A stretch of 49,267 nt of DNA from an uncultured Candidatus Pelagibacter sp. (GCA_905612525.1 CAJQSG010000018.1:1-49267); one strand, 5' to 3'. Shown: positions 29,294 to 40,346, counted from the stretch's first letter. Notes: generated from the letters alone by a model not told the origin. Numbers and translations: made by a program.

Positions 29294-29341
29294 ATATACT
29301 ATATATACAGTGAAATTTGCTATTTTTGTAAATAATATATT

Positions 29342-30103
29342 ATGAAAAACAAGTTGTTAAAAAAATTTTGTGGGTTGTTAGGCTATAAATTAATAGATAA
29401 AAAATTAATTAAAAATAATAGGATTTTGTCTGAGTTTAACGTTTTTCATTTAAATAAAGTACTACAAAATCTGTTTAATAATCATAAGATAAATCAGGTA
29501 ATTCAAATAGGAGCAAATGATGGTCAATCTTTTGATGAATTAACTTTTTTTATAAAAAAGAATAAAACTAATAGTATATTGGTCGAACCAATATTAGAGA
29601 ATTTCAAAAAACTTCAAGTAAATTATAAAAATTTAGATTTTATCAAATTAGAAAATTCTGCCATTTCAATTAATGATGAGGTTTCAAAACTTTATAAAGT
29701 TAAATCTAAATATCTCTCTAAATATGGTGCTCATATACCAGCCATACCTTCTTTTAACAGAGAACATTTAATAGATCATGGTGTTCAAGGGAGGCATATC
29801 ACTACTGAGCCAGTCAATCCAATCACCATTCAACAGCTTATAACTAAATATAGTATTGAAAATCTTGATTTATTCTTTGTAGATGCGGAAGGATATGACG
29901 GAAAAATAGTTTATGATTTTTTAAATACGTCTGATTTAAGACCTTTCATTATTTTTGAATATGTTCATATTCAAAACCTTACGTTTTTAAATTTAACTAA
30001 AAAACTTAAAGAAAAAAAATACTCATTTTTTAACGTGGCAGAAAACATCATCTGCTTCCCTAATGAAAAAAAAACTAATTTTGAGTTTAATGAGAGTCAA
30101 TAA
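29342..30103 (+). CDS. FkbM-family SAM-dependent methyltransferase
   Basis: This 253-aa Rossmann methyltransferase has VIQIGANDGQSFDEL (SAM motif I), SILVEPILENFKKL, the FkbM-specific middle segment with PVNPITIQQL, and LFFVDAEGYDGKIV with an acidic motif followed by IIFEYVHI. FkbM-type enzymes O-methylate sugars or polyketides and are frequent in surface-glycan islands. It is the only + strand gene in this 7-kb glycan region and converges on the GT17 gene with 2 nt between stops. Confidence 0.85.
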   Translation: MKNKLLKKFCGLLGYKLIDKKLIKNNRILSEFNVFHLNKVLQNLFNNHKINQVIQIGANDGQSFDELTFFIKKNKTNSILVEPILENFKKLQVNYKNLDFIKLENSAISINDEVSKLYKVKSKYLSKYGAHIPAIPSFNREHLIDHGVQGRHITTEPVNPITIQQLITKYSIENLDLFFVDAEGYDGKIVYDFLNTSDLRPFIIFEYVHIQNLTFLNLTKKLKEKKYSFFNVAENIICFPNEKKTNFEFNESQ

Positions 30104-30105
30104 CT

Positions 30106-30912
30106 TTAATCTATCCATTTCTTATATTTGTTAATATTTTCAAGTAAATATCTAGGATAAGTGTCATCAATTTTTACAATTTTGTATACATGTCCTCGTT
30201 CAAATAAGTCAATTTTTTGCTTTATCTTATCTCTAATAACTAAAATAGAAGAGTATTTATCGTCTTTATACTCTGTATGAGCAAAAGTTTTTAATTTAAG
30301 TGATATTTCTTCTGGAGAAAAAATATTATTAAAATGCCAACCTGCACTTTCAAATAACTCAATATTTTTTTCTTTGTCAATTCTTAAAAAGTTATATTTA
30401 AGATTTTTAGATTTTACTTCTTGTCTCATAAAATTTATTGATCTTAAATTTTTTTTTTTGCATACTCTTGTTCCTTCCCATGGACTTTCATGAGGATTAA
30501 ATAAATTAAATTTATAATTAAAACATTTTTGCATAAAAATACCATATTTTTTTTTTAATTTAAAATTGATTAAGATTTGTGGGTTTGGTATTTCATCTGG
30601 ATCAGAAAAAAATATATAATCCTCAAGTTCAGCTAAGTGTGTGCAGCTTAATAAGTATTCTCTTTGTATTGCTTGATTTTGCCACACGTTAGTATTTTTT
30701 GGAAATGGTTTTTCTAGTACAAAGTACTTTATTTTATTTTGATCAAAAGATTCATTTTTAATAAAATTTAATTTTTTTTTGTTACCTTTATGATCATACA
30801 TAGACTCACAAACAATAAAAAAATCCACAGCATCTTTAAGGATGTTATATCTTAAATCAAACATGAAATTATTATCAAAAAAAGTTACACAATCAAAAAT
30901 CTTATTTTTCAT
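30106..30912 (-). CDS. Family 17 glycosyltransferase
   Basis: The 268-aa protein matches GT17 (the family of beta-1,4-mannosyl-glycoprotein N-acetylglucosaminyltransferase): FDCVTFFDNNFMFDLRYNIL, FIVCESMYDHKGNKK, NVWQNQAIQREYLL, the DxD-like FFSDPDEIPNPQ, and AGWHFNNIFSPEEISLKL near the end. It would add a hexose or HexNAc to a surface glycan. It starts 3 nt after the Gfo/Idh/MocA gene, placing it at the tail of the lepA operon. A run of 11 A in the coding strand (T run at 30449-30459) is intact and in frame. Confidence 0.8.
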   Translation of the reverse strand: MKNKIFDCVTFFDNNFMFDLRYNILKDAVDFFIVCESMYDHKGNKKKLNFIKNESFDQNKIKYFVLEKPFPKNTNVWQNQAIQREYLLSCTHLAELEDYIFFSDPDEIPNPQILINFKLKKKYGIFMQKCFNYKFNLFNPHESPWEGTRVCKKKNLRSINFMRQEVKSKNLKYNFLRIDKEKNIELFESAGWHFNNIFSPEEISLKLKTFAHTEYKDDKYSSILVIRDKIKQKIDLFERGHVYKIVKIDDTYPRYLLENINKYKKWID

Positions 30913-30915
30913 AAC

Positions 30916-31938
30916 TTAATTTAACCATTCATCCATAATCTTCATATTTCCTATTGTATGATCAATTGTTAAACCTGGAAAATCAACTTTTATTTTATTA
31001 TCTAAAATACATTGGCTTAAAGTCTCTATTTCGTATGAATAAATATTTTCATTAGAATTTATTCTAATTATTTTTTCTTTATTGTCTTTTTTAATTATAA
31101 TTGCCGATGTATTTGCAGTCCAAGTATCATCAATAATTATTTCACCAATTGTGCCAGTAATCCTTGTTTGTTTTCCTAAGTTCTTAATAAATGACACTCC
31201 AATTGTTGATTTAAATTCATTTTCAAATTTTAAGTCTACATATGAATCTAAATCAACATCTGTAGAACCAATCACTTTTTTTTTGTTCAATAATTTGACA
31301 TTATCATAATTAATTTTTGATTTTAATGATGCTATCAAAGTGCTTAATGATACTGGATAACACCCCAAATCTAATATTGCACCACCACCCATTTTTTTAT
31401 TATAAAGTCTATTTTCAGGATTTATTTTTTTTATCTTTTTGAATCCAAAAAAATTTTTCTTATGTAAAATATCATGCCCAAAAACAGAGTTCATTGAAAT
31501 TAACTCTCCTATTTCCTCTGACTTTATTAATGCTAAAACTTTTTTTATTTGAGGGTGATACAAATACATAAATGCCTCTGTAAAAAAACTATTTCCTAGA
31601 TATTTTTTTACATTTATTGCTTCAATTGAATTTATAGTAGCAGGTTTTTCTACTAAAACTTTTTTACCTTTTTTTAAACAATATATTATCCACTCCATAT
31701 GCAACGATGTTGTGAGTGCTATATATATTATGTGAATATCTTTATTTTCTATAAGGCCTTCATAACTACTAAAACAATAATCTTCACCAATACGATAATC
31801 TTCTTTGAATTTTTTAACCTTGCTAGCATCTTTGCTTGCAATTCCAAGTAGTTTTGCATTACTTGTAAATTTAAATCCTTTAGAAAATTGTGAAGCCACT
31901 TCTCCTAAACCAATGATCCCCCAATTAACTTGTTTCAC
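30916..31938 (-). CDS. Gfo/Idh/MocA-family NAD(P)-dependent oxidoreductase
   Basis: The 340-aa protein has the N-terminal dinucleotide fold NWGIIGLGEVASQF and KVLVEKPATIN (the catalytic EKP lysine), TEAFMYLYHPQ, and a C-terminal alpha/beta domain with GGGAILDLGCYPVS. These enzymes oxidise or reduce sugars, inositols or nucleotide sugars. The dihydrodiol-dehydrogenase-like branch is suggested by the FMYLYHPQ segment. It follows lepA by 3 nt and precedes GT17 by 3 nt, so it may make a sugar precursor for that transferase. Confidence 0.88.
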   Translation of the reverse strand: MKQVNWGIIGLGEVASQFSKGFKFTSNAKLLGIASKDASKVKKFKEDYRIGEDYCFSSYEGLIENKDIHIIYIALTTSLHMEWIIYCLKKGKKVLVEKPATINSIEAINVKKYLGNSFFTEAFMYLYHPQIKKVLALIKSEEIGELISMNSVFGHDILHKKNFFGFKKIKKINPENRLYNKKMGGGAILDLGCYPVSLSTLIASLKSKINYDNVKLLNKKKVIGSTDVDLDSYVDLKFENEFKSTIGVSFIKNLGKQTRITGTIGEIIIDDTWTANTSAIIIKKDNKEKIIRINSNENIYSYEIETLSQCILDNKIKVDFPGLTIDHTIGNMKIMDEWLN

Positions 31939-31941
31939 TAA

Positions 31942-33747
31942 TTACTCCTTATTAATTTTTAAAACGCCAATAAAGGCCTCTTGTGGAATTTCTACTTGAC
32001 CAAACTGTTTTCCTCTAGCCTTTCCTTTTTTTTGCTTATCTAGTAATTTTCTTTTTCTATCTCTTGCACCTCCACCATGAATTTTTGTTAATACATCTTT
32101 TTTAAAACCTTTAATAGTTTCCCTTGCTATAATTTTTCCTCCAATAGCAGCTTGAACAGGTATCATAAAGTTGTGTCTGGGTATCAAGTCTCTTAATTTT
32201 TCACAAACTTCTCTACCAACTATTTGAGCAAAATCTTTATGTACCATCATTGATAAGGCATCTACGGGTTCAGCATTCACAAGTATTCCAAGTTTTACCA
32301 AGTCTCCCTCTCTATGGCCTATAATCTCATAGTCAAAACTAGCATACCCACTCGTCATCGATTTTAATCTATCATTAAAATCAAATACGACTTCATTTAA
32401 TGGAATTTCGTAGTTTAAGACCGCTCTATTTCCAGAATAACTTAAATTAGTTTGTACTCCTCTTTTATCTTGGCAAACTTTTATAATTGCTCCTAAGTAT
32501 TGGTCCGGGGTAATGATTGTAGCTTTAATCCAAGGTTCCTCAATATAATTAATTAATGTAGGTTCTGGTAAACTTGAAGGATTTTGTAATTCAATTACCT
32601 CTCCTTTGTTCATGTGAACTTTATAAACAACACCAGGTGTAGTTGTTAACAAATTTATATCAAATTCTCTCTCTAGCCTTTCTGTAATAATTTCTAAGTG
32701 TAACAAACCTAAAAACCCACATCTAAACCCCAGTCCTAAAGCAGATGAGGATTCTGTCTCATAAGAAAAGCTAGCGTCATTTAATTGAAGTTTACCTAAA
32801 CCATCTTTTAACTTCTGATATTCAGAGCTATCTACTGGAAACAACCCACAAAATACCACCGGCTTACTTGGTTTAAATCCTGGGAGCGCTTCTTGAAGTG
32901 GTTTACTTGCATCACAAATAGTGTCCCCAACTTTTGTTTCTGATAAAATTTTTATCCCTGTTATTATAAAACCAATTTCCCCAGCATTTAACTCATTAAC
33001 ATCATTTGCTTTTGGAGTAAAAACTCCTACTTTTTCAATTATATATTCTTGGTTAGTAGACATCATTTTTATTTTCATATTTTTAGAAATTTTTCCATCA
33101 ATAACTCTAACTAAAATAACCACTCCTAAATAAGAGTCATACCAACTATCAACTAATAAACATTTTAAATCCGCATCTTTTTCTCCTTCGGGAGCTGGTA
33201 GTGATACAATAATTTGCTCAAGAATATCCTCTATACCCTCACCTGTTTTTCCAGAGCAAGGTATGGCATTTTCAGTATCAATACCTATTACATCCTCTAT
33301 TTGTTTCTTTGTTTTTTCTAAGTCTGATGCTGGTAAATCAACTTTATTTAAAACAGGAACTATCTCATGCTTTGTGTCTAAAGCTTGATAGACATTTGCC
33401 AATGTTTGTGCCTCTACTCCTTGAGTACTATCAACAATTAAAATAGATCCTTCACATGCATACAAAGATCTACTAACTTCATAGCTAAAGTCTACATGTC
33501 CTGGAGTATCAATGATGTTTAGAATGTACTCTTTACCATTCTTTGCTTTATAATTAAGTTTAACAGTTTGAGCTTTAATGGTTATCCCTCTTTCTCTCTC
33601 AATATCCATTGAGTCTAAAACTTGTGCCTTCATCTCTCTTTCTGTAAGGCCACCACATGTATGAATTATTCTATCTGCTATAGTTGATTTACCATGATCT
33701 ATATGAGCAATAATTGCAAAGTTTCTAATATGATCAATTTTTGTCAT
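31942..33747 (-). CDS. lepA: Elongation factor 4 (LepA), ribosomal back-translocase
   Basis: The 601-aa GTPase has G1 [13 protein letters not shown], switch I with [13 protein letters not shown]3 [10 protein letters not shown]4 NKVDLP, and the LepA-specific C-terminal domain ending [20 protein letters not shown]...QEAFIGVLK. It acts on stalled ribosomes. It sits 2 nt after pheT, extending the translation operon, and is followed by sugar genes. Confidence 0.97.
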   Translation of the reverse strand: MTKIDHIRNFAIIAHIDHGKSTIADRIIHTCGGLTEREMKAQVLDSMDIERERGITIKAQTVKLNYKAKNGKEYILNIIDTPGHVDFSYEVSRSLYACEGSILIVDSTQGVEAQTLANVYQALDTKHEIVPVLNKVDLPASDLEKTKKQIEDVIGIDTENAIPCSGKTGEGIEDILEQIIVSLPAPEGEKDADLKCLLVDSWYDSYLGVVILVRVIDGKISKNMKIKMMSTNQEYIIEKVGVFTPKANDVNELNAGEIGFIITGIKILSETKVGDTICDASKPLQEALPGFKPSKPVVFCGLFPVDSSEYQKLKDGLGKLQLNDASFSYETESSSALGLGFRCGFLGLLHLEIITERLEREFDINLLTTTPGVVYKVHMNKGEVIELQNPSSLPEPTLINYIEEPWIKATIITPDQYLGAIIKVCQDKRGVQTNLSYSGNRAVLNYEIPLNEVVFDFNDRLKSMTSGYASFDYEIIGHREGDLVKLGILVNAEPVDALSMMVHKDFAQIVGREVCEKLRDLIPRHNFMIPVQAAIGGKIIARETIKGFKKDVLTKIHGGGARDRKRKLLDKQKKGKARGKQFGQVEIPQEAFIGVLKINKE

Positions 33748-33749
33748 GC

Positions 33750-36158
33750 TTATGCTCTAATCTTTGCACCAGTTTTTGATTCAACGGCTAAAATAATAAG
33801 CTGATTAATTTTATTTAAATCATCTTCTGTTAGTGTTTTTTCTAAAGATTGAATGGTTACATTTAATGCAATTGATTTTTTACCTTCAGTAATATTAGCT
33901 CCTTCATAAACATCAAATACTTTGACAGATCTTACCAATTCTTTGTCTACATTAGAAATAATCTCAATTAATTCTTGTACCTTAAAATTTTTATCTAAAA
34001 CAAAAGCAAAATCTCTTTCTGATTTTTGAAAATCTGAATATTTGTATTGAGTTTTTTGATCTTTTAATGATTTTTTTGGTTGTTTTAAATTATCTAAAAA
34101 TATTTCAAAGCCTACTAGTGCTTCAACTTTAATATCTAATTTTTTTAATATGCTTGGATGAATATCACCAAAAAAAGCTACTACTTTTTCTTTACTTTTA
34201 TTAAGAAATATTCTTCCTGATTTTCCTGGATGATAATAGCTTGGTGTTTCGTCATCGACATAGAGTTTGTCTTTATCAAAGCCTGCTTCAACCAAACTTT
34301 TAATAATATCACTTTTAACATCAAATATATCAACTAGTCTTTCTTTTTCTAGCCAACTCTGTCTATCTAATTTTCCTGATCTTAATCCACTAACTACAGT
34401 CTGTTGCTCTCCTGGTTGTGATCCTGAAAAGGTTGGACCTATTTCAAATACTGATAAATCTTTAAATCCTCTTCCTAAATTCTTATTCAAATGAATAATC
34501 AAATTAGAAAAAATTGAACTTCTCAATACATCTAAATCAGAACTTATGGGATTAATTATTTTAACTTCTTTATTACCTTCAATGAATAGTTGATTAATTT
34601 TACTATCAGTAAAAGACCATGTAATAGCCTCAAGATAACCTTTGGAAGCAATAGATCTTTGTAAAAAATGAAATAACTTTTGTTTTAAATTTAACGTAGG
34701 TTTTTTTCTAACTTTTTCAGGTTCAATCATTTTAATTTTTTCATAACCTTTAATTCTTACAAGCTCCTCTACCACGTCAACTTCCTGGAAAATGTCAGGT
34801 CTCCAAGATGGTATAGTGACATTAAGTAACTCTTTATCTTCTTTTGTTTCAAATCCTAGATTATTTAGGATTGTGATCATTTCTTTTTTATCGACATTAA
34901 ACCCAGTAATTTTTTTAAATAAGGAAGGGTTAAATTTTAATGATTTTTTTTTAACATCCTCAGTTTTTTGAATATCAAATTCACTAACTGTACCACCGCA
35001 TATTTCTTGTATTAAATTAGCAGCTCTTTCAAGTCCTTGCTCAATTGACAGTGGGTCAATACCTCTTTCAAATCTAAATTTTGCATCGGTATCTATATTC
35101 AGTTTTTTAGAAGATTTTCTAATTGATCGTGGACTAAAATAAGCAGACTCAATTAATACATTTTTTGTATCCAATGCAGTTCCAGTTCTCGTGCCTCCTA
35201 TAATGCCGCCAAGACCTAATATACCTGATGCATCTGTTATGACGCACATCTCATCATCTAGTTTATATTTTTTATTGTCTAACGCCTCGAATGTTTCTCC
35301 TTTTCTAGAATTTCTTACAATTATTCCTTTGTCTATTTTATCAACATCATATGCATGAAGTGGTCTATTTAAATCAAACATTACATAATTTGTAATATCA
35401 ACTATTGCTGAAATAGGCTTTTGACCTAACGAAATTATTTTTTCCTTTAACCACTCTGGACTTTCTGTATTTTTTACACCTCTGATTGAACAACTACCAA
35501 ATACCGTGCATGCCTGATCTTTTTCCTTTTCAATTTTTACACTAACTTTTTGTTTATTTTTTTTATCTAATTTTTTTTTTTTTTGATTTTTTAATATTCC
35601 CGCACCTGCTGCTGCTAGATCTCTTGCTATTCCTCTTACACCTAAACAATCTGCTCTATTTGGTGTAATGGAAATATCAATTACATTTAGAGATTTTTTT
35701 GGAAAATAATTTTCACCTATTTTTTTATTATACTTTTCTAGTGAAAGTTCTGTAATGCCATCACTTTCATTTGATAAATTTAGTTCAGATTCAGAACAAA
35801 GCATTCCATATGAAGTTACACCTCTTATTTTGCTTACCGCTAGTTTCATTTGGTTTTTTGGTACTACAGCTCCAGGCGGAGCATAAATTGTTAACAATCC
35901 TTCTTTTGCATTTGGTGCACCACAAACAACTTTAACAGGATCACCTTTTCCAATGTCTACATCGCATAATCTAAGCCTATCTGCATCAGGGTGTTTTTCT
36001 ACTTTTAAAATTTTAGCAATTATGAAACTATCTAGTGACCCAGGTTGATTCTCAACACCTTCTACTTCCAGCCCAACGTCTGTAAGTTTATCAATAATTT
36101 GATTTTCATTAAGTTTAGTATCTAAATGTTCTTTTAGCCAATTCGTTGTGATTTTCAT
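33750..36158 (-). CDS. pheT: Phenylalanyl-tRNA synthetase beta subunit
   Basis: This 802-aa protein starts [13 protein letters not shown], has the OB-fold tRNA-binding domain (about 40-150, [12 protein letters not shown]), the B3/B4 editing domain ([10 protein letters not shown]), B5 domains, the pseudo-catalytic core and a C-terminal FDX-ACB anticodon-binding domain ([16 protein letters not shown] to the end). It forms the (alpha-beta)2 enzyme with PheS, its start overlapping pheS by 4 nt. A run of 14 A in the coding strand encodes KKKK at residues 193-196 in the linker before B3/B4. Confidence 0.97.
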   Translation of the reverse strand: MKITTNWLKEHLDTKLNENQIIDKLTDVGLEVEGVENQPGSLDSFIIAKILKVEKHPDADRLRLCDVDIGKGDPVKVVCGAPNAKEGLLTIYAPPGAVVPKNQMKLAVSKIRGVTSYGMLCSESELNLSNESDGITELSLEKYNKKIGENYFPKKSLNVIDISITPNRADCLGVRGIARDLAAAGAGILKNQKKKKLDKKNKQKVSVKIEKEKDQACTVFGSCSIRGVKNTESPEWLKEKIISLGQKPISAIVDITNYVMFDLNRPLHAYDVDKIDKGIIVRNSRKGETFEALDNKKYKLDDEMCVITDASGILGLGGIIGGTRTGTALDTKNVLIESAYFSPRSIRKSSKKLNIDTDAKFRFERGIDPLSIEQGLERAANLIQEICGGTVSEFDIQKTEDVKKKSLKFNPSLFKKITGFNVDKKEMITILNNLGFETKEDKELLNVTIPSWRPDIFQEVDVVEELVRIKGYEKIKMIEPEKVRKKPTLNLKQKLFHFLQRSIASKGYLEAITWSFTDSKINQLFIEGNKEVKIINPISSDLDVLRSSIFSNLIIHLNKNLGRGFKDLSVFEIGPTFSGSQPGEQQTVVSGLRSGKLDRQSWLEKERLVDIFDVKSDIIKSLVEAGFDKDKLYVDDETPSYYHPGKSGRIFLNKSKEKVVAFFGDIHPSILKKLDIKVEALVGFEIFLDNLKQPKKSLKDQKTQYKYSDFQKSERDFAFVLDKNFKVQELIEIISNVDKELVRSVKVFDVYEGANITEGKKSIALNVTIQSLEKTLTEDDLNKINQLIILAVESKTGAKIRA
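35571..35584 (-). repeat. 14-nt poly-A tract in pheT coding strand
   Basis: An uninterrupted T14 on the + strand is A14 in the pheT message. It encodes the lysine run 193-196 between the tRNA-binding and B3/B4 domains. The frame is intact here. It is among the longest homopolymers I saw in any gene of this window and a likely slippage site. Confidence 0.9.
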
Positions 36159-37222
36159 CTACTTAGGCCTCTGTAGTTTGTGGGCACATCTATTGGATCA
36201 AAACCAAAATGATTTAACCACCTGTAATCACAATCAAAAAATGCTCTTAGATCATTTATGCCATATTTAAGCATTGCCAATCTATCTATTCCTATACCAA
36301 ATGCATATCCTTGAAATTCATCTGGGTTGACTTTTACATTTTTTAAAACATTGGGGTGAACCATTCCACAGCCTAAAACTTCAAGCCACTTATCTCCTTC
36401 ACCAATTATTATTTTTCCATTTTTAATTTCATAACCAATATCAACTTCAGCTGATGGTTCGGTAAATGGAAAATGACTTGGTCTAAATCTCATTTTAATT
36501 TTATCAACTTCAAAAAACTCTTTAATAAAATAATTTAAGCAGCCTTTTAAGTGACCCATATTTATATTTTTATCAATGTGGAGCCCCTCTACTTGGTGGA
36601 ACATAGGGGTGTGGGTTTGATCGCTATCTGATCTATATGTTCTACCTGGCGCAATTATTTTAAAAGGTGGCTTATCATTAAGCATAGTTCTAATTTGAAC
36701 TGGAGAGGTATGTGTTCTTAATAGTAGTTCTTTTTTTTCATCAAGATAAAATGTGTCGTGCATATCTCTTGCTGGATGATTGTCAGGTGTATTTAATGCT
36801 GTAAAATTGTTATATTCATTTTCAATATCAGGACCTTCTTCAACACTAAATCCAATTTCTGAAAAAATTGAAGAAATTTCATCTATAACTTGAGATACTG
36901 GATGAATCTTTCCTTGAACGAAAGGTCTCTCAGGTAAAGTTATGTCTATTTTTTCTTTTTCTAATTTTTGATTAATTTCGTTGATTTCAATATTATCTAT
37001 CTTTGTGGTAATTAAATTTTGGAGTTCATCTTTCACTAAATTTAAGTCTGATGCAAATTTCTTTCTCTCTTCTTCTGCTACTTTTCCAAGCTGCTTAAAT
37101 TGAGAGCTAATCAATCCATTTTTACCAAATAGATCTATTTTTATTTGATTAACTTGATTTAAGTCTAAATTTTCTTTTAATCTTAGAAGGAATTCATCTT
37201 TTATTTTTTTAATATCAGACAT
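36155..37222 (-). CDS. pheS: Phenylalanyl-tRNA synthetase alpha subunit
   Basis: The 355-aa class II synthetase subunit has an N-terminal coiled coil (about 1-90), motif 2 region [31 protein letters not shown] and the motif 3 [18 protein letters not shown]. It charges tRNA-Phe together with PheT. The gene lies 43 nt after rplT and overlaps pheT by 4 nt. Confidence 0.97.
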   Translation of the reverse strand: MSDIKKIKDEFLLRLKENLDLNQVNQIKIDLFGKNGLISSQFKQLGKVAEEERKKFASDLNLVKDELQNLITTKIDNIEINEINQKLEKEKIDITLPERPFVQGKIHPVSQVIDEISSIFSEIGFSVEEGPDIENEYNNFTALNTPDNHPARDMHDTFYLDEKKELLLRTHTSPVQIRTMLNDKPPFKIIAPGRTYRSDSDQTHTPMFHQVEGLHIDKNINMGHLKGCLNYFIKEFFEVDKIKMRFRPSHFPFTEPSAEVDIGYEIKNGKIIIGEGDKWLEVLGCGMVHPNVLKNVKVNPDEFQGYAFGIGIDRLAMLKYGINDLRAFFDCDYRWLNHFGFDPIDVPTNYRGLSR

Positions 37223-37265
37223 ATTGAGAGATTATTTCTTCACCAAAGAAAAACAATAGTGAAGA

Positions 37266-37622
37266 TTAATTTAGTGCAGATTGAGCTTTTTGAACGATCG
37301 TTTTAAAGGCTTCTGGGCTGTCGTATGCTATTTCGGCTAATATTTTTCTATCTAGCTTAATTCCACACTTCGTTAAGCCATTAATAAATTTTGAATAAGT
37401 TAACCCTTCAGATCTAACACCTGCATTAATTCTCTGAATCCATAGGGATTTAAACTCTCTTTTTTTAGTTCTACGATCTCTGTAAGCATATTGCATAGCT
37501 TTTTCCATAGCTTGCTTTGCAACTCTTATTGTATTTTTTCTTCTGCCCCATTGTCCTTTGACAGCTTTTAAAACTTTTTTATGTTTGGCGTGACTTGTTA
37601 CACCTCTTTTTACTCTTGCCAT
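37266..37622 (-). CDS. rplT: 50S ribosomal protein L20
   Basis: This 118-aa very basic protein starts [19 protein letters not shown] and contains [41 protein letters not shown] and [14 protein letters not shown], all invariant L20 features. L20 nucleates 50S assembly and in many bacteria represses its own operon by binding the infC-rpmI-rplT mRNA. Its gene starts 1 nt after the rpmI stop. Confidence 0.98.
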   Translation of the reverse strand: MARVKRGVTSHAKHKKVLKAVKGQWGRRKNTIRVAKQAMEKAMQYAYRDRRTKKREFKSLWIQRINAGVRSEGLTYSKFINGLTKCGIKLDRKILAEIAYDSPEAFKTIVQKAQSALN

Positions 37623-37623
37623 T

Positions 37624-37830
37624 TTATCCTCTTAAACTGTAAGGCATATATGATTTAACTATTTTGCCGTCTTGTTTCGACATAGCAGTTGTGCCTCTTA
37701 ATTTTCTGATTTGTGAATTTGTTCTTTTAATCATGCCATGTCTCTTTCCAGCTTGAGCCATCATAACTTTACCTGTAGCTGAAATCTTAAATCTTTTCTT
37801 TGCTGAACTTTTAGTTTTTAATTTTGGCAT
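37624..37830 (-). CDS. rpmI: 50S ribosomal protein L35
   Basis: This 68-aa basic protein, [20 protein letters not shown], contains [21 protein letters not shown], the L35 pattern. It belongs to the infC-rpmI-rplT unit. Upstream, the 53-bp gap contains a good promoter match, so rpmI-rplT may be transcribed partly independently of infC. Confidence 0.97.
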   Translation of the reverse strand: MPKLKTKSSAKKRFKISATGKVMMAQAGKRHGMIKRTNSQIRKLRGTTAMSKQDGKIVKSYMPYSLRG

Positions 37831-37841
37831 AATTCTGCGGA

Positions 37842-37870
37842 CTTATACAAATATTGGAATAGATTTACAA
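37842..37870 (-). promoter_or_regulatory. Candidate internal promoter for rpmI-rplT
   Basis: On the minus strand, TTGTAA (37870-37865) and TATAAG (37847-37842) are separated by exactly 17 bp in the infC-rpmI gap. Transcription would start a few bases before the rpmI ATG, giving a very short leader. This is a by-eye consensus match. Confidence 0.42.
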
Positions 37871-37883
37871 CCTCTATTAAGCC

Positions 37884-38429
37884 CTATAAAGGCTGAATAA
37901 CCATGATCATTTGCTTTCCATCAAACTTTGGGTGCAGTTCTACTTTGCCAATATCTTGCATATCAACTTTTATTTTATTCATTAGTTCTCTACCCAGGTG
38001 AGAGTGTTGTAATTCTCTACCTTTAAACCTTATGGTAAATTTTACTTTATCACCTTTTCCAATGAATTTTTTAGCATTTTTAACTTTAAAATCATAATCA
38101 TGAGTTTCTGTAACTGGTCTCATTTTAATTTCTTTTAATAAAACAATTTTTTGTTTCTTTTTTGCAACATTTGCTTTTTTTTGAGCATCATATTTAAATT
38201 TACCCATATCAATAATTTTACATACAGGTGGTTTTGCATTTGGAGCTATCTCGATTAAATCTAAGCCTTGCTCCTTAGCCATTGCTATAGCTTCGTTAGT
38301 ATTTAATATGCCCAGGTTTTCACCATCACTTCCTATAACTTGTACTTCAGGCGAGGAAATTCTATTATTAGATCTTGGACCTTTATCTTTAGTTCTTCTT
38401 TGAAAATAATTTTGTTTAAAATCTGCCAC
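37884..38429 (-). CDS. infC: Translation initiation factor IF-3
   Basis: The 181-aa product has the IF-3 N-domain (VQVIGSDGENLGILNTNEAI), the conserved linker GLDLIEIAPNAKPPVCKIIDMGKFKY and the C-domain KVKFTIRFKGRELQHSHLGRELM. It controls start-codon fidelity and ribosome dissociation. The start is GTG (38429-38427), immediately next to the thrS stop, not the autoregulatory AUU/AUA known from enterobacteria. An arginine-containing N-terminal tail (QRRTKDKGPRSNNRI) fits the family. Confidence 0.96.
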   Translation of the reverse strand: MADFKQNYFQRRTKDKGPRSNNRISSPEVQVIGSDGENLGILNTNEAIAMAKEQGLDLIEIAPNAKPPVCKIIDMGKFKYDAQKKANVAKKKQKIVLLKEIKMRPVTETHDYDFKVKNAKKFIGKGDKVKFTIRFKGRELQHSHLGRELMNKIKVDMQDIGKVELHPKFDGKQMIMVIQPL

Positions 38430-40346
38430 TTAGTTCGAGGATGCTTTGTTTAAAGCTGAGAAAGTTTTTAAAAATAAGTTCAATTCCATATTTTCTTGTT
38501 TATTAGTGTCTAATCTTCTAATCGTTACTGAGTTACTGTCAACTTCTTTTTTACCACAAATCAATAAAAGCGGTATTTTTGATAAAGAATGTTCTCTAAT
38601 TTTATAATTCAAATTATGATTTTTTAAATCTACCTCAGAGTTCATGCCTGCATTACTAATTTTTTTATTAACTTCTTTTGCATATAAGTCAAACTCTTCT
38701 GAAATAGGAATTACAACTATTTGTAAAGGAGCTATCCAAAATGGAAATTTTCCAGCATAGTTTTCTATAAGTATTCCTATGAATCTTTCTAACGAACCAA
38801 ACAATGCTCTATGAAGCATTACAGGAACTTTTTTAGTCCCATCACTATCTACAAAGGATGCATCTAATCTTGCAGGTAAATTTAAATCTACCTGCAAGGT
38901 TCCACATTGCCAATCTCTGCCTATAGCATCTCTTAAAACAAATTCAATTTTTGGACCATAGAAGGCTCCTTCACCTTTATTAATTACATATTCAAGCTTA
39001 GAGGCTTTAACAGCGTCTAATAAAGCTTTTTCTGCTTTATCCCAAACATTATCATTACCAACTCTTAATTCTGGTCTATCTGAATACTTTAATATTACAT
39101 TTTCAAAGCCAAGGTCTTTATAAATATCTAAAATCAAATTCGTAACAATTAAACACTCTTCTGTAATTTGATCTTCGGTGCAAAAAATATGAGCATCATC
39201 TTGAGTAAAAGCTCTTACTCTTAATAGTCCATGCAAAGCACCTGAAGGTTCATATCTATGCACCTTACCAAACTCTGAAATTTTTAGTGGAAGATCTCTA
39301 TAACTCTTTAATCCTTGATTAAATACCTGAACATGTCCTGGACAATTCATTGGTTTAATCGCAAATATCTTTTCATCAGGAGTTTGAGAAGTATACATGT
39401 GTTCCCCATATTTATCCCAGTGTCCTGATTTTTCCCAAAGAGCTCTATCTAATATTTCAGGTGTATTTACTTCTTTATAACCTGCTTCCTCCTGTCTGCT
39501 CCGCATATAAGCAATTAATTTTTGAAATAACTTCCAGCCTTTTTCATGCCAAAAAACTGCCCCTGGGCTTTCTTCTCTAAAATGAAATAAGTTCATTTCT
39601 TTTCCAAGTTTTCTATGATCTCTTTTTTCAGCTTCTTCAATTCTTTTTAAATATTCATCTAAATCTTTTTGTGATGCCCAACTTGTTCCGTAAATTCTCT
39701 GTAACATTTCATTATTTGAGTCACCTCTCCAATAAGCACCTGATACTTTTGTTAATTTAAAATATTTACCAATTTTTCCAGTTGAAGATAAGTGTGGACC
39801 TCTACATAAATCATGCCAATCACCATGAAAATATATAGAAACATCCTCACCTTGAGGAATACTTTTAATAATTTCAGCTTTGTAAATCTCACCCTTATCC
39901 TTAAAATGAGTTATTGCTTTATCTCTACTCCAAACCTCTCTTGTAGTTGGGACATCTCTATCAACAATTTCTTTCATTTTATTTTCAATCTTATTTAAAT
40001 CTTCCTCTGTGAAAGGTTCTTTTCTTGAAAAGTCATAATAAAATCCGTTTTCTATAATTGGACCAATAGTTACTTGAGTTCCTGGAAAAAGTTCTTGTAC
40101 CGCCATTGCCGTTATATGCGCTGTATCATGACGAATAGTTTCTAGGCTTTCTTTATCCTTACAGGTAAAAATTTTAACAGAACAGTCCTTATCTATGACA
40201 TAGCTTAGGTCTTTAAGTTCTTCATCAACACTAATAACCGTGGCTTGCTTGGATAAAGATTTACTAATTTTTTCTGCAACTTCTAATCCTGTTACTTTAT
40301 TTGGAAATTGAATACTATTTCCATCTGGTAATGTAATTAATGGCAT
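38430..40346 (-). CDS. thrS: Threonyl-tRNA synthetase
   Basis: The 638-aa class II synthetase has an N-terminal TGS domain (ITLPDGNSIQFPNKVTGLEVA), the editing/SAD domain with HDTAHI and CRGPHLSSTGKI, the catalytic core KPMNCPGHVQVF and RVRAFTQDDAHIFC, GTLQVDLNLPARL, and the C-terminal anticodon domain (PLQIVVIPISEE). It charges tRNA-Thr. It starts immediately after the GT4 stop and ends immediately before infC, so it lies in the middle of a long minus-strand operon. Confidence 0.97.
   Translation of the reverse strand: MPLITLPDGNSIQFPNKVTGLEVAEKISKSLSKQATVISVDEELKDLSYVIDKDCSVKIFTCKDKESLETIRHDTAHITAMAVQELFPGTQVTIGPIIENGFYYDFSRKEPFTEEDLNKIENKMKEIVDRDVPTTREVWSRDKAITHFKDKGEIYKAEIIKSIPQGEDVSIYFHGDWHDLCRGPHLSSTGKIGKYFKLTKVSGAYWRGDSNNEMLQRIYGTSWASQKDLDEYLKRIEEAEKRDHRKLGKEMNLFHFREESPGAVFWHEKGWKLFQKLIAYMRSRQEEAGYKEVNTPEILDRALWEKSGHWDKYGEHMYTSQTPDEKIFAIKPMNCPGHVQVFNQGLKSYRDLPLKISEFGKVHRYEPSGALHGLLRVRAFTQDDAHIFCTEDQITEECLIVTNLILDIYKDLGFENVILKYSDRPELRVGNDNVWDKAEKALLDAVKASKLEYVINKGEGAFYGPKIEFVLRDAIGRDWQCGTLQVDLNLPARLDASFVDSDGTKKVPVMLHRALFGSLERFIGILIENYAGKFPFWIAPLQIVVIPISEEFDLYAKEVNKKISNAGMNSEVDLKNHNLNYKIREHSLSKIPLLLICGKKEVDSNSVTIRRLDTNKQENMELNLFLKTFSALNKASSN

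Noticed and set aside
35571..35584. Frameshift in pheT at the poly-A run
   Set aside because: The frame continues unbroken through all C-terminal domains to a normal length of 802 aa.
37884..38429. AUU-type autoregulated infC start
   Set aside because: The codon at the conserved start place is GTG next to the thrS stop; no AUU start with matching context was seen.
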